A stretch of DNA of 64,000 bases, from contig NZ_JBEJGX010000003.1 in assembly GCF_040253635.1 (NCBI RefSeq), positions 8,829,501-8,893,500 of the forward strand. Direction: 5' to 3'. The notes beneath the pieces are model-generated. The model was not told where the DNA came from and did not search any database. It saw nothing but the letters and a program-made list of their open reading frames with translations. Both the position numbers and the translations under genes were made by a program. Of this stretch, positions 25,830 through 34,540 are shown piece after piece. This DNA is from Streptomyces sp. Edi2. Lineage in GTDB: Bacteria; Actinomycetota; Actinomycetes; Streptomycetales; Streptomycetaceae. Numbering within the stretch: position 1 is the stretch's first letter; every line of letters starts with the position of its first letter.

Positions 25830-26891
25830 TTACTCCTTTTCGGCTGCGGCGTAGGCGTCGCGCAGCTCGGGGTCGCGGGCGGCGAGGGCGTCGGCGAGTT
25901 CGGCGACCACCTGGCACTGCTTGTAGGTGGCGTCGTCCTGCATCTTGCCGTCGATCATCACCGCGCCGGTGCCGTCCCCCATCGCCTCGATGACCCGGCG
26001 GGCCCAGGCGACATCGGCGGGAGCGGGCGAGAAGACCTTCTTGGCGATGCCGATCTGCACCGGGTGCAGGCTCCACGCGCCGACACAGCCGAGCAGGAAG
26101 GCGTTGCGGAACTGGTCCTCGCAGGCGGTGGTGTCCTTGATGTCACCGAACGGGCCGTAGTACGGGAGGATGCCGTGCGCCGCACAGGCGTCGACCATGC
26201 GCGCGAGGGTGTAGTGCCACAGGTCCTGCTGGAAGGTGGCGCGCGGCGCGGCGCCGTCCGCGCCGTGCGGGTCCTCGCGCACCAGGTATCCGGGGTGGCC
26301 GCCGCCGACCCGGGTGGTCTTCATCCGGCGGCTGGCGGCGAGGTCGGCGGGGCCGAGCGAGATGCCCTGCATCCGCGGGCTGGCGCCGGCGATCTCCTCG
26401 ACGTTGGCGACGCCGGTGGCGGTCTCCAGGATGGCGTGCACCAGGATCGGCCGCCGTACCTGCGCCTTCGCCTCCAGCTGGGCCAGCAGCCGGTCGACGT
26501 AGTGAATGTCCTCGGCGCCCTCGACCTTGGGCACCATGATGACGTCCAGCTTGTCGCCGATCTCGGTGACCAGGGTCAGCAGGTCGTCCAGCGCCCAGGG
26601 CGAATCCAGGCTGTTGATACGGGTCCACAGCTGGGTGTCGCCGAACTCCGTGGCCTTGGCGATCTTCACCAGACCGGACCTGGCCGCTTCCTTGCGGTCG
26701 GCGGCGACCGCGTCCTCCAGGTTGCCGAGCAGGACGTCCACGGTGGGCGCGATGGACGGCACCTTCGCGGCCATCTTCTCGTTGCCCGGGTCGAAGAAGT
26801 GGATCATCCGGGAGGGCCGGAACGGTACCTCGCGTACCGGTGTCGGCGCCCCGACGGCCAGCGGGCGGAAGAAGTCCTTCGGAGAGCGCAT
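25830..26891 (-). CDS. Malyl-CoA lyase-like CitE family enzyme (long paralogue)
   Basis: 353-residue CitE/malyl-CoA lyase family protein: [97 protein letters not shown]. Length and the LGNLEDAV motif fit L-malyl-CoA/beta-methylmalyl-CoA lyases, which join or split acyl-CoA and glyoxylate. ATG at 26891 has a GGGAG ribosome site. First gene of a two-gene operon. Confidence 0.87.
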   Translation of the reverse strand: MRSPKDFFRPLAVGAPTPVREVPFRPSRMIHFFDPGNEKMAAKVPSIAPTVDVLLGNLEDAVAADRKEAARSGLVKIAKATEFGDTQLWTRINSLDSPWALDDLLTLVTEIGDKLDVIMVPKVEGAEDIHYVDRLLAQLEAKAQVRRPILVHAILETATGVANVEEIAGASPRMQGISLGPADLAASRRMKTTRVGGGHPGYLVREDPHGADGAAPRATFQQDLWHYTLARMVDACAAHGILPYYGPFGDIKDTTACEDQFRNAFLLGCVGAWSLHPVQIGIAKKVFSPAPADVAWARRVIEAMGDGTGAVMIDGKMQDDATYKQCQVVAELADALAARDPELRDAYAAAEKE

Positions 26892-26983
26892 GCAGTCTCC
26901 CTGGTCGGCTCGGAGGGTGGGCCGCCACCGGGTGCCCGGCGGCGCCATGGGGCCCTCACTCTAGGCCCGTGCCGGGGGAATGC

Positions 26984-26995
26984 TACTGACCAGTA
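26984..26995. promoter_or_regulatory. Possible operator upstream of the malyl-CoA lyase genes
   Basis: TACTG-AC-CAGTA, a short palindrome 93 nt upstream of the lyase start. Position fits a promoter operator; no cognate regulator is adjacent. Confidence 0.3.
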
Positions 26996-27070
26996 CGTGT
27001 GCCGTTGATCACCGTGGGCAGTGGGGCGCCTGCCGCGCGGGCCCGCCGCCCGCCACCGCCGCCGGCCCGC

Positions 27071-28375
27071 TCAGGACCCCAGGCAGTCGACGAACGACAC
27101 CCGGTCGCCCGCGCCCTTGATGAAGTCCTGCTGGGAGTGATTGCGCAAGCGGCACATGTCGTAGCGGGCCCGGGCGCCGGACCCGCCGCTCTCCGCCTCG
27201 TAGGCGTGCTGCCCGGACAGCTGGCACGAGTCGTAGCGCACGAGCGGGCCCTGCGCGCCGATGCGGTAGCGGTGCGGGCTGCTGTCCTCGGCAAAGGACT
27301 TGAACGCTTGCGCGGTGTCATCGCAGTCGTTGAAGTGCACCGTTCCGCTGTCCCAGGCGCAGTCGATCACGACGGTGTCCGGGTCGCGCACCTCGAAGCG
27401 GATGTCCTCGGCGTGGAAGCGCTGTACGGAGTCGTGGTGCGGACCGCGCGGGAAACGGAAGAAGGTGCTGGTGTGCCCGTAGTCGCCGGAGTCCTCGGGG
27501 CGGCGGCCGGTGACGATGTAGGAGCCGCCGCGGCAGGTGATGGAACCGCCGTAGGGGAACTCCAGGAAGTTGCCCCAGGCGTACTCGACCTTCATGTCGT
27601 TGAACCAGTAGTTGAGGAACTGGTCCTGCTGCGGGCGGCTCAGTGACTTCTGGGACAGCCCGGAGTACAGGAACGCCTTGCGGTAGGCGCCGCCCACGCG
27701 GCAGGCGTCCCAGCGCATCTCCGAGTTGGTGTTGCTGCCGTCGAGGGCGAGGCCGTAGGTCCACTCGCCGGTCCACTCGCACTCGGTGAAGCGGTAGTCC
27801 TGCGCCTGCCCGGTCGAGTAGGAGTAGAAGAACGAGGCGCCGGGGGTGACGGCGGCGAACCCGATCTGCTCGAACATCACATTCGCCCAGCTGTCCTCGT
27901 TGCGGCACAGATAGGCGTTCTCGGCCTGCCGCGGCGCGAAGAGCAGCTGGGTCATGCGCTTGCCGGCCCCGCGGAACCGTAAGCCGTTGGCCTTGAGCTT
28001 TCCGCCCCGGGCGTTGAGCAGGGCGTCGGGGGAGCGGATCAGGTAGGTCCCGGCGGGCACATCGATCACGGTCCGGCCTATGTGGTCCCACACCCGGCCC
28101 GCGGCGTACGCGTAGGCGCGGGCGAACGCCCGGCTGTCGTCGGTGCGGCCGTCGCCCTTGGCGCCGAAGTCCGCCACCACGTCGATGACGTCCTTGCCCT
28201 TGGGCTTGTGACCGGTGACCGGGGGCACCTTGGCGTCGTCGGACGACTGCCGGGTGGCAGGGGGCGGCGAGGAGTCGTCACACCCGGTGAGGGCCGCCGC
28301 CAGCGCGGCGACCGATCCCGCCAGCACGGACCGGCGGGTGGCACCACCGGTTGACGGGGAGGTTCTGCCTGCCAT
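27071..28375 (-). CDS. Secreted right-handed beta-helix lipoprotein
   Basis: 434 residues. The N-terminus has a Tat-type RRSVLAGS, a hydrophobic segment and lipobox LTGC (Cys near 32). The mature protein opens with VVADFGAKGDGRTDDSRAF, the hallmark of the pectate-lyase superfamily/tailspike beta-helix fold. Further on are VIDVPAGTYLI and many short beta-helix-like segments. Such proteins usually degrade or modify polysaccharides, but the catalytic residues cannot be assigned here. It borders the polysaccharide locus and reads divergently from the CDP-alcohol transferase gene with only 40 bp between starts. AAGGAG precedes the ATG. Confidence 0.82.
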   Translation of the reverse strand: MAGRTSPSTGGATRRSVLAGSVAALAAALTGCDDSSPPPATRQSSDDAKVPPVTGHKPKGKDVIDVVADFGAKGDGRTDDSRAFARAYAYAAGRVWDHIGRTVIDVPAGTYLIRSPDALLNARGGKLKANGLRFRGAGKRMTQLLFAPRQAENAYLCRNEDSWANVMFEQIGFAAVTPGASFFYSYSTGQAQDYRFTECEWTGEWTYGLALDGSNTNSEMRWDACRVGGAYRKAFLYSGLSQKSLSRPQQDQFLNYWFNDMKVEYAWGNFLEFPYGGSITCRGGSYIVTGRRPEDSGDYGHTSTFFRFPRGPHHDSVQRFHAEDIRFEVRDPDTVVIDCAWDSGTVHFNDCDDTAQAFKSFAEDSSPHRYRIGAQGPLVRYDSCQLSGQHAYEAESGGSGARARYDMCRLRNHSQQDFIKGAGDRVSFVDCLGS

Positions 28376-28415
28376 GATGTTGCTCCTTCGGGGGTCCAGT
28401 CATCAGGTGGGGGAC

Positions 28416-29147
28416 ATGAGCCAGTTCGGATATGCGATCAGACAGCTGTCGGCCGCCCAGAAATCCTCGAAGGGAGTGTCCCTGTACTCGCGTTATGTGA
28501 ACCGGCCGGCCGGCCGGGTGTTAGCTGCCGCGGGCTACACACTGAAATTGACACCCAATCAAATTACCTTGATCAGTGCCGTGTTCACCTTTGCCGGCGT
28601 GGTCATGATTGCGACGCTGCGGCCCTCTCCCGCCGTGGCGGCCGGTATATTCGCGGCCCTGGTCATCGGCTTCGCCCTCGACTCCGCCGACGGACAGCTC
28701 GCCCGGCTGACCCGGGCCGGCAGCCCCGCGGGGGAGTGGCTGGACCATGTGGTCGACTGCGCGAAGATGCTGGCGCTCCACATGGCCGTACTGGCCTCGT
28801 TCTACCGCTACTTCGGATTCTCCGACCCTCGCTGGCTGCTCCTTCCCGTCGTCTTCCAGTTCGCCGCGGTGGTGGTCTTCTTCGGCGGCATCCTCACCGA
28901 GCAACTCCTGCGCGCCGAACGGCAGAAGAGCGGCGCGGGCGGGCCGGCACCCGCGGCACCGGCCTCCACGCTGCGCTCCGTCGCACTGCTTCCGGTCGAC
29001 TACGGGGTCTTCTGCGCGATATTCCTGCTGTTCGGCAGCCGGGACCTGTTCACGGCGCTGTACTGCGCGCTGCTCGTCGCCCATGTGCTCTTCATGGTGG
29101 CGTTCCTGGTCAAGTGGTACCGCGCATTGTCCGCCCCCGGCCGCTGA
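28416..29147 (+). CDS. CDP-alcohol phosphatidyltransferase family membrane protein
   Basis: 243 residues with about six membrane segments. The full CDP-alcohol transferase signature is present: D89, D92-G93, A96-R97, G106, D110 and D114 (D-x2-DG-x2-AR-x8-G-x3-D-x3-D). The family moves a phospho-alcohol group from a CDP-alcohol to an acceptor. Convergent with a TagD-like cytidylyltransferase gene that would make the CDP-alcohol donor, so the pair may build a phospholipid head group or a polyol-phosphate decoration of the polysaccharide. ATG at 28416 has AGGTGGGGG upstream. Confidence 0.87.
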   Translation: MSQFGYAIRQLSAAQKSSKGVSLYSRYVNRPAGRVLAAAGYTLKLTPNQITLISAVFTFAGVVMIATLRPSPAVAAGIFAALVIGFALDSADGQLARLTRAGSPAGEWLDHVVDCAKMLALHMAVLASFYRYFGFSDPRWLLLPVVFQFAAVVVFFGGILTEQLLRAERQKSGAGGPAPAAPASTLRSVALLPVDYGVFCAIFLLFGSRDLFTALYCALLVAHVLFMVAFLVKWYRALSAPGR

Positions 29148-29166
29148 CGGGCCGGGGACGGACAAC

Positions 29167-29191
29167 GCACCCGGGCACACGGCCCGGGTGC
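29167..29191. terminator. Bidirectional hairpin
   Basis: Perfect 9-bp stem GCACCCGGG/CCCGGGTGC with a 7-nt loop between the convergent transferase and cytidylyltransferase genes. Confidence 0.68.
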
Positions 29192-29213
29192 GGCGGGGGG
29201 CAATGCAGCGGGT

Positions 29214-29642
29214 TCACGCCGGATGCGCGAGCCCGTCGAGCACCTTGCGCAACAAGGAACTCGAGGTGTGCACGGTGTAGGGGAAATAGATCACATCGAC
29301 CCCGACCGTCGCGAAATCCCGCTCGAGCTTGTCGCCCTTGGGCGTCCCCCGCCAGTCGTCGCCCTTGAAGAGGACGTCGAATCGCACCTGCTGCCAGGTC
29401 TCCAATTTGTCCGGCACCGTCTCGACGAACGCCGCGTCCACGAACCGGACACTGCGCACGATCTCCAGCCGTTCGGTGAGCGGAATAACCGGTGCCTTTC
29501 CCTTGGCCTGGGTCGCCATTTCGTCCGACACCACACCGGCCACCAGATAGTCGCACTGGCTCCTGGCGTGCCGGAGAATATTCAGGTGCCCGATGTGGAA
29601 AAGGTCGTAGACCCCGGGTGCATAACCTACTCGGTGCGTCAT
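29214..29642 (-). CDS. Glycerol-3-phosphate cytidylyltransferase-like (TagD family)
   Basis: 142-residue nucleotidyltransferase: VGYAPGVYDLFHIGHLNIL carries the HxGH active site, followed by VAGVVSDE, RLEIVRSVRFVD and FKGDDWRGT. Length and motifs fit TagD/TarD-type enzymes that make CDP-glycerol or another CDP-polyol from CTP. It lies 22 nt after the beta-propeller gene and is probably co-transcribed with it. GGGGGG precedes the ATG. Confidence 0.85.
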   Translation of the reverse strand: MTHRVGYAPGVYDLFHIGHLNILRHARSQCDYLVAGVVSDEMATQAKGKAPVIPLTERLEIVRSVRFVDAAFVETVPDKLETWQQVRFDVLFKGDDWRGTPKGDKLERDFATVGVDVIYFPYTVHTSSSLLRKVLDGLAHPA

Positions 29643-29664
29643 TTACCCCCCACTTGCCCTGCGG

Positions 29665-31203
29665 TCAGTTCCTGGCGGTCACATAGACCGGGCCATTGCG
29701 TCCCGAGACATTGGTGCCGTCGGTGACCTCGATCGAGTAACGGTGCTGGGACCCGGGCTCCACGGTGTCCGTGAAGCTCATGTTGGGCCGGTTCCAGTAG
29801 CGCGAGTCCTGGTTGAGCGAGGTCAGGTACTCGCCGTCACGGTAGATCTTGTAGGTCAGGACGCCGTTGTCCCGGTCCCAGGATGCCTTCCAGTTCAGCG
29901 TGATCCTGCCGCGCGAGCCGCTGGAACCGCTGAGCAGCGGCACCTGCGGCGCCCCGGTGTCCGGCGCCGCCGTGAACCGGGTCAGGCCCTGCTGCGGTGC
30001 GTCGTTGACGGTGGTGAACTCGCCCCCCGCCCACAGGACGCCGTCCGCCATGGTCAGCGCCCGCGGGCCGATCTGCTCGCCGATCCCGTCGTTGGTGTCC
30101 GGGAACCACGGCAGAATCGTCTTGTCGGAGATCGACTGCGCCAGGAAGTGCTGGCGGTTGTTGATGTCCGTGAAGCCGCCCGGGGTGTCGGAGCAGTCGT
30201 GCGCGTGCGAGCCGCTGTAGAGCACGCCCTTGTACGGCAGCACCGCCTGGGTGGCGCCCAGGCAGGTGTCCTTCCACAGCTGCGAGCCGTCGGACAGCCG
30301 TCCGGCCGCCCGGCCGTCGAAGACCCCGCCGCCGGTGCCCTCGGCGCCCAGGTAGAAGTTGGTGCCGTCGTTGACGAGCGCCTTGACGGCCGACCGGTTG
30401 GGGATCCAGCCGGTGAAGGAGTTGACGACCTTGCCGGTGGTCGCGTCCAGTCCCGCCAGCGCGTGCACCCCGAACAGGCTCCCGTTCACCGAGGTGAACC
30501 GGCCGCCGATGATGATCTTGTTGAGCTTGGGGGCGACCGTGAGGGCGTTGACCGACGGGGTGGGGTCGTTGCCGACCGAGGAACCCCGGATCGTCGCCTT
30601 GAACGGCAGCAGGGTGCTGTCGGGCCGCAGGGCGGCGACCCGCTCGCGGGACTGCCCCTGGACGGTGCCGAAGCCACCGCCGAGGTAGACGGTGTCGTCG
30701 GTGACGTCGATGGCCCGTACGGTCGAGCTGACCGTGGGCTTCCAGTCCGCCCCGATGGTGCAGTCGTCGGTGTTGAGGGCGGCCGTGTTGGACCGCCCCA
30801 CCGGGCCGGCCTTTCCGAACGAGCCCCCGATGTAGATCATCGAGCCGTCGGGCGAGGCCTTCATGGCCCGGATCGTGCCCGTACCGCCGGTGAACGCCGG
30901 GGCGCACGGCAGCGGCTGACCGGTCTTGGCGTCGAAGGCCGCGAAGTTCGTACGGGCGACCTCCCCGGTGCCCGGGGCCGCGCCCGGCGGCCGGATGTGG
31001 CTGAAAGTGCCTCCTACGTACACGATGCCCTTGGCGTAGGCCATGGACCACACGATGCCGTCGGTCTGCCAGGTGCTCAGCGGATCGGCGGTCAGTGTGG
31101 ATTCACCGGTGGCCTGAGCGGGACCGGCGGTCAGTGCCGTGGCCGCGGTACCCAGTACCGCGGCCGCGAGCACGAGATGGATGGTTCTGCTTCTTTGGCG
31201 CAC
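29665..31203 (-). CDS. Secreted beta-propeller protein with C-terminal FN3-like domain
   Basis: 512 residues. A signal peptide (hydrophobic run from residue 8, cleavage near AQA-TG) is followed by repeated beta-propeller blades marked by VYVGGTFSHI, IYIGGSFGKAG, VYLGGGFGTVQG, IIIGGRFTSVNG and LWAGGEFTTVND. The last ~90 residues look like a fibronectin type III domain (ITLNWKASWDRDNGVLTYKIYRDG). No catalytic residues were recognised; a carbohydrate-binding or adhesion role at the surface is likely. GTG at 31203 has AGGGGGG upstream; the longer frame before it is a shadow. Part of the polysaccharide locus. Confidence 0.82.
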   Translation of the reverse strand: MRQRSRTIHLVLAAAVLGTAATALTAGPAQATGESTLTADPLSTWQTDGIVWSMAYAKGIVYVGGTFSHIRPPGAAPGTGEVARTNFAAFDAKTGQPLPCAPAFTGGTGTIRAMKASPDGSMIYIGGSFGKAGPVGRSNTAALNTDDCTIGADWKPTVSSTVRAIDVTDDTVYLGGGFGTVQGQSRERVAALRPDSTLLPFKATIRGSSVGNDPTPSVNALTVAPKLNKIIIGGRFTSVNGSLFGVHALAGLDATTGKVVNSFTGWIPNRSAVKALVNDGTNFYLGAEGTGGGVFDGRAAGRLSDGSQLWKDTCLGATQAVLPYKGVLYSGSHAHDCSDTPGGFTDINNRQHFLAQSISDKTILPWFPDTNDGIGEQIGPRALTMADGVLWAGGEFTTVNDAPQQGLTRFTAAPDTGAPQVPLLSGSSGSRGRITLNWKASWDRDNGVLTYKIYRDGEYLTSLNQDSRYWNRPNMSFTDTVEPGSQHRYSIEVTDGTNVSGRNGPVYVTARN

Positions 31204-31292
31204 AGGTCCCCCCTGGAAGCATGGCGCGATGGGAATTGTCGGGAGAGGAAGCGGGAACGAGACGATTTCTGTGCGGAAATGAGCCCCGATGT

Positions 31293-32861
31293 TCACCGCG
31301 AGTTTTCCGAACCACGCTTGCGCAGCGCCCCGAAGAACTCCCCTACCCCCAGCGGCAAACGATAGCGCCAGATGGCGGCCCCGAAAGCCCCAATCGACAA
31401 AACAATTCCCAAGAACGCGCCAGGAACGCTGTCGCCGAGAAATGTCCGCATGGCGAACACCGGGAGCGCCACCGCCACGACGCCGACCAGCGCGGCACCC
31501 GCATAGCCGCGGTCGACGGTGCGAAAGCCCAGCCGGTAGCGGGCCAGCAGCGCCGAGGCGCCGTTGTCTACCACGATCGCCAGGGCCCAGGACACCGCCG
31601 CGCCCAGCACCCCGTAGCGGGGAACCAGCCATACGGCGCTGCCCAGTTGGACCACGAACGCGGCGCCGGCGACAGCCAGATTCCAGACACTCCGGCCGGC
31701 CATGAGGATGACCGTCTGCGCGTTGCCCACGCCGACGTTCACCAGACAGGCGGCCGCCAGTACCACCAGGCCCGTCGCCCCACCGGAGAAGCCGGGCCCG
31801 AAGAGCGACAGCACGGTCCGTGGGTAGGCGGCGAGGACCAGGAAGACGGGCCAGGAGAAGAGCGCGATCCAGCGCGTCGACAGCCGGTGCAGATGCCGGG
31901 CGCCGGGGGCGTCGCCGCCCGCGAGCAGCCGGCTGATCTGGGGAGCCACCGCCAGCCGGATCGCCAGTTGGAGCAGCGTCCCCGCGGTGACCAGACGCCC
32001 GATCGCGGTGTAGACGCCGGCCTCGGCGGCGGTGCCCAGGACCGACAGCAGGATCACCCCGGTCCACACCGCGGTGATGTCGAACACCGAGGAGATGGCC
32101 CGCGGACCGGCGAACGCCCAGAACTCCCGTGCCTGCGGCGGCGGCCGGCCGGTGCCCGGATGCGTACGGCGGGACCTGCGCAGCGAGAGGCAGGCCGCCA
32201 CCGCACCCAGCACCCCCGGCACCAGCCAGGCCGCGGAGAGCGCGGTCACACTCGGCGCGAGGAGGACCAGCGGCACCGCGAGCAGGACCCGCAGTGCCGG
32301 TTTGCCGATCTGCTCGACGCCCACGAAGGGCACCACCGAGCCGTACCCCCGGGTGGCCCCGAGCAGCACCAACGCCACCGTCGTCACCGGCAGGAACACC
32401 GCGAACAGCCGGATCAGCGCGGCGGCCTGCCCCGGTTCCAGATCGGGCAGCAGCAGGCCGGCGAGCCCCGGGGAGAACAGCAGCGCCGCCGCCCCCGCGG
32501 TGCTCGCCAGCAGAGTCGGCAGCACCGAGATGCGCAGCAGCCCCGGTACCCCGCCCCCGCCGCTGAGTTCGAGGTCCCGGGAGACGAAGCGGACCAGGGC
32601 GGTATCGGCCCCCAGCTTGAGCGTATTGCTCAGGATGGTGAAGGCCGCGACGCCGGTGAAGACCGCGCCGGCCCCGCGGGCCCCTAACCCATGGGTGACC
32701 ACGGCGACGAGGACGAACCCGAACAGCGCGTTCGCCGCCGAGCCCGCCAGGCCGAAGAGGCTGCCGCGGGCGGTCGTGGCGACCCCGCGCCCGCCGCCCG
32801 CGGCCGGTCCGGGGGCCGTCGACGCGGGCCGGCCGGAGTCCGCCGGGCGGATGGCCGTCAC
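31293..32861 (-). CDS. Wzx/MVF-type polysaccharide flippase
   Basis: 522 residues with 12-14 membrane segments of the MVF/polysaccharide-transport type (SLFGLAGSAANALFGFVLVAVVTHGLG, TILSNTLKLGADTALVRFVSRDL, QLGSAVWLVPRYGVLGAAVSWALA). It should move undecaprenyl-linked repeat units across the membrane. Its GTG start overlaps the stop of the Wzz/kinase-like gene (GTGA), so the three genes Wzy-Wzz-Wzx form one coupled unit. Confidence 0.87.
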   Translation of the reverse strand: MTAIRPADSGRPASTAPGPAAGGGRGVATTARGSLFGLAGSAANALFGFVLVAVVTHGLGARGAGAVFTGVAAFTILSNTLKLGADTALVRFVSRDLELSGGGGVPGLLRISVLPTLLASTAGAAALLFSPGLAGLLLPDLEPGQAAALIRLFAVFLPVTTVALVLLGATRGYGSVVPFVGVEQIGKPALRVLLAVPLVLLAPSVTALSAAWLVPGVLGAVAACLSLRRSRRTHPGTGRPPPQAREFWAFAGPRAISSVFDITAVWTGVILLSVLGTAAEAGVYTAIGRLVTAGTLLQLAIRLAVAPQISRLLAGGDAPGARHLHRLSTRWIALFSWPVFLVLAAYPRTVLSLFGPGFSGGATGLVVLAAACLVNVGVGNAQTVILMAGRSVWNLAVAGAAFVVQLGSAVWLVPRYGVLGAAVSWALAIVVDNGASALLARYRLGFRTVDRGYAGAALVGVVAVALPVFAMRTFLGDSVPGAFLGIVLSIGAFGAAIWRYRLPLGVGEFFGALRKRGSENSR

Positions 32862-34540
32862 CTGCGCAGCGAGGTGGTGTCGGCGTCCAGGGGCGCTCTG
32901 TCCGCCGGCGCGGGGCCGGCGGCGGGCGGCGGCGGGCCGGGCAGCTGAGGCGGCGGTGCCACCACGGCGGCGCGGCCGCGGCTCCGGCCGCGCTTGCGGT
33001 GGGTGGGTCCGCCGTCCGTCAGCCGGCGCAGCGACGGCCCGTGGCTGCCCTTGTCCAGGACGGCACCCAGGATGTGCCCGCCGGCCGTGGTGATCAGCTC
33101 CCACACCCGGTCCAGGTCGTCCCGGCGGACCTCGTTCATATCGCACACCACCACGACGCCCGCCGCCTGCTTGGCGACGGCCAGCCCGTCCGCATGCGAC
33201 AGCAGCGGCCCCGTGATGACCACGACATTCTCGTTCGGCCCCGACGGCGTGTTGAGCAGCCGGGCGAACTGCGGAGAGGACAGGGTGCGCGCCGGGTTGG
33301 GGACCTCCCGGCCGGGCAGCAGATCGAAACGCCCGTCGACGCCCGCGTCCACGGCGAGCCGTTCGCCGTCCGCCCAGCTGCCCGGCACCGGCCGGCCGTG
33401 GCCGGGGTGCACCGGCAGCCGCTGGGCGAGCCGGGGGGTGCGCAGATCGGCCTCGACCAGCAGGATGTCGTTGCCGATCTCGGCGAACGCACCGGCCAGG
33501 TTGACCGCGACCGACACGGCGTCCGCGTTCTCCCGGGGCGCGACGATCAGCAGACTGCCCCGCCCGGCGAACCGCTGGTCGTGCACCAGCCGGAAGGCGA
33601 TGGTGCGGTAGGCCTCCGCGCGGTTGCCGCGGCCGCTCCGGCCGACCTCCAGCAGCTCCGTTCCCCCCTGCCGGCGCGGCAGGATGCCGAGCACCGGAGC
33701 CCGCAGGTTGTCCTGCACATCCGCCACCGACCTGACCCGCGGTTCCAGCACCGAGCGGACCCAGGCCGCCAGGATGCCCAGCACCAGCCCGATCACGGCG
33801 CCCGCCAGCAGCAGCACGATGAGACCGGGACTGGACGGGAAGGCGGGCGGATCGCCCTTGCGGACGATGTCACCGGGCGTGGTGTCGAGGGACTTCAGGC
33901 TGGAGATCCGGCCCTGCAGATCCGCTATCTCCGACACCAGGTTGCTGCGCTCGGACTCGTCGGTGGCCCGCCCCGACCCGCTCGCTCCCGCGATCCGCCG
34001 GTCCAGGACCTTGCGCTGCTCCTGAAGCGGCTTCAGCTCCTCGCCGAGCTTGTTGACGGTCTTGTCGATCCGCTGGGTCGCGGCGTCCTGCCGGTAGTCG
34101 AGGTACGCGTGCACAAAGGCGTTGACGAGTGCGGACGCGCGGTCCGCGGTGTCCGCGCTGTACTCGAACATCAGGGTCTGGGTCTCGGGCGGATTGCTCA
34201 CCCGCAGATCGCGCTGGAGCTTGGCCGGGTCGGCGTCCAGCTTGAGGGCCTTGGCCGCACCGGCCGCGACCGACGCGCTCTGGGCGATCTGCCGTTCGGT
34301 GCCCATGCTGATCTGCTTGTCCACCGAGACACCGCCGGCCTCGAAGGGCGCCGTACTGATCGCATGCACCACCACCTCACCCGTCGCCGTGTACGTCGAG
34401 CCGCCCAGCAAGGACACGGCGGCGCCGCCGAGCATGCCCAGCACCAGCCCGAGTACCAGCAAGGCGCGATAGCGGAGGAGCTGGCGCAGCTGGTCGCGGA
34501 TCTGGTCCGGCTCCTCCGCGGGCTCGTCGAAGACGCTCAC
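32858..34540 (-). CDS. Wzz-type chain-length / BY-kinase-like protein with degenerate P-loop
   Basis: 560 residues. An N-terminal Wzz domain (membrane segment near 25-47, coiled periplasmic part, second membrane segment near 245-265) is followed by a cytoplasmic CpsD/BY-kinase-like domain. The second Walker motif ILLVEADLRTPRL is present. The P-loop position reads APRENADAVSV, lacking the Gly-Lys-Ser/Thr of active kinases. The C-terminus is Pro/Arg-rich, with no Tyr cluster. It probably sets polysaccharide chain length but may not hydrolyse or transfer phosphate. GTG start with AGGAGGAG; its start overlaps the Wzy-like gene stop. Confidence 0.87.
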   Translation of the reverse strand: MSVFDEPAEEPDQIRDQLRQLLRYRALLVLGLVLGMLGGAAVSLLGGSTYTATGEVVVHAISTAPFEAGGVSVDKQISMGTERQIAQSASVAAGAAKALKLDADPAKLQRDLRVSNPPETQTLMFEYSADTADRASALVNAFVHAYLDYRQDAATQRIDKTVNKLGEELKPLQEQRKVLDRRIAGASGSGRATDESERSNLVSEIADLQGRISSLKSLDTTPGDIVRKGDPPAFPSSPGLIVLLLAGAVIGLVLGILAAWVRSVLEPRVRSVADVQDNLRAPVLGILPRRQGGTELLEVGRSGRGNRAEAYRTIAFRLVHDQRFAGRGSLLIVAPRENADAVSVAVNLAGAFAEIGNDILLVEADLRTPRLAQRLPVHPGHGRPVPGSWADGERLAVDAGVDGRFDLLPGREVPNPARTLSSPQFARLLNTPSGPNENVVVITGPLLSHADGLAVAKQAAGVVVVCDMNEVRRDDLDRVWELITTAGGHILGAVLDKGSHGPSLRRLTDGGPTHRKRGRSRGRAAVVAPPPQLPGPPPPAAGPAPADRAPLDADTTSLRR

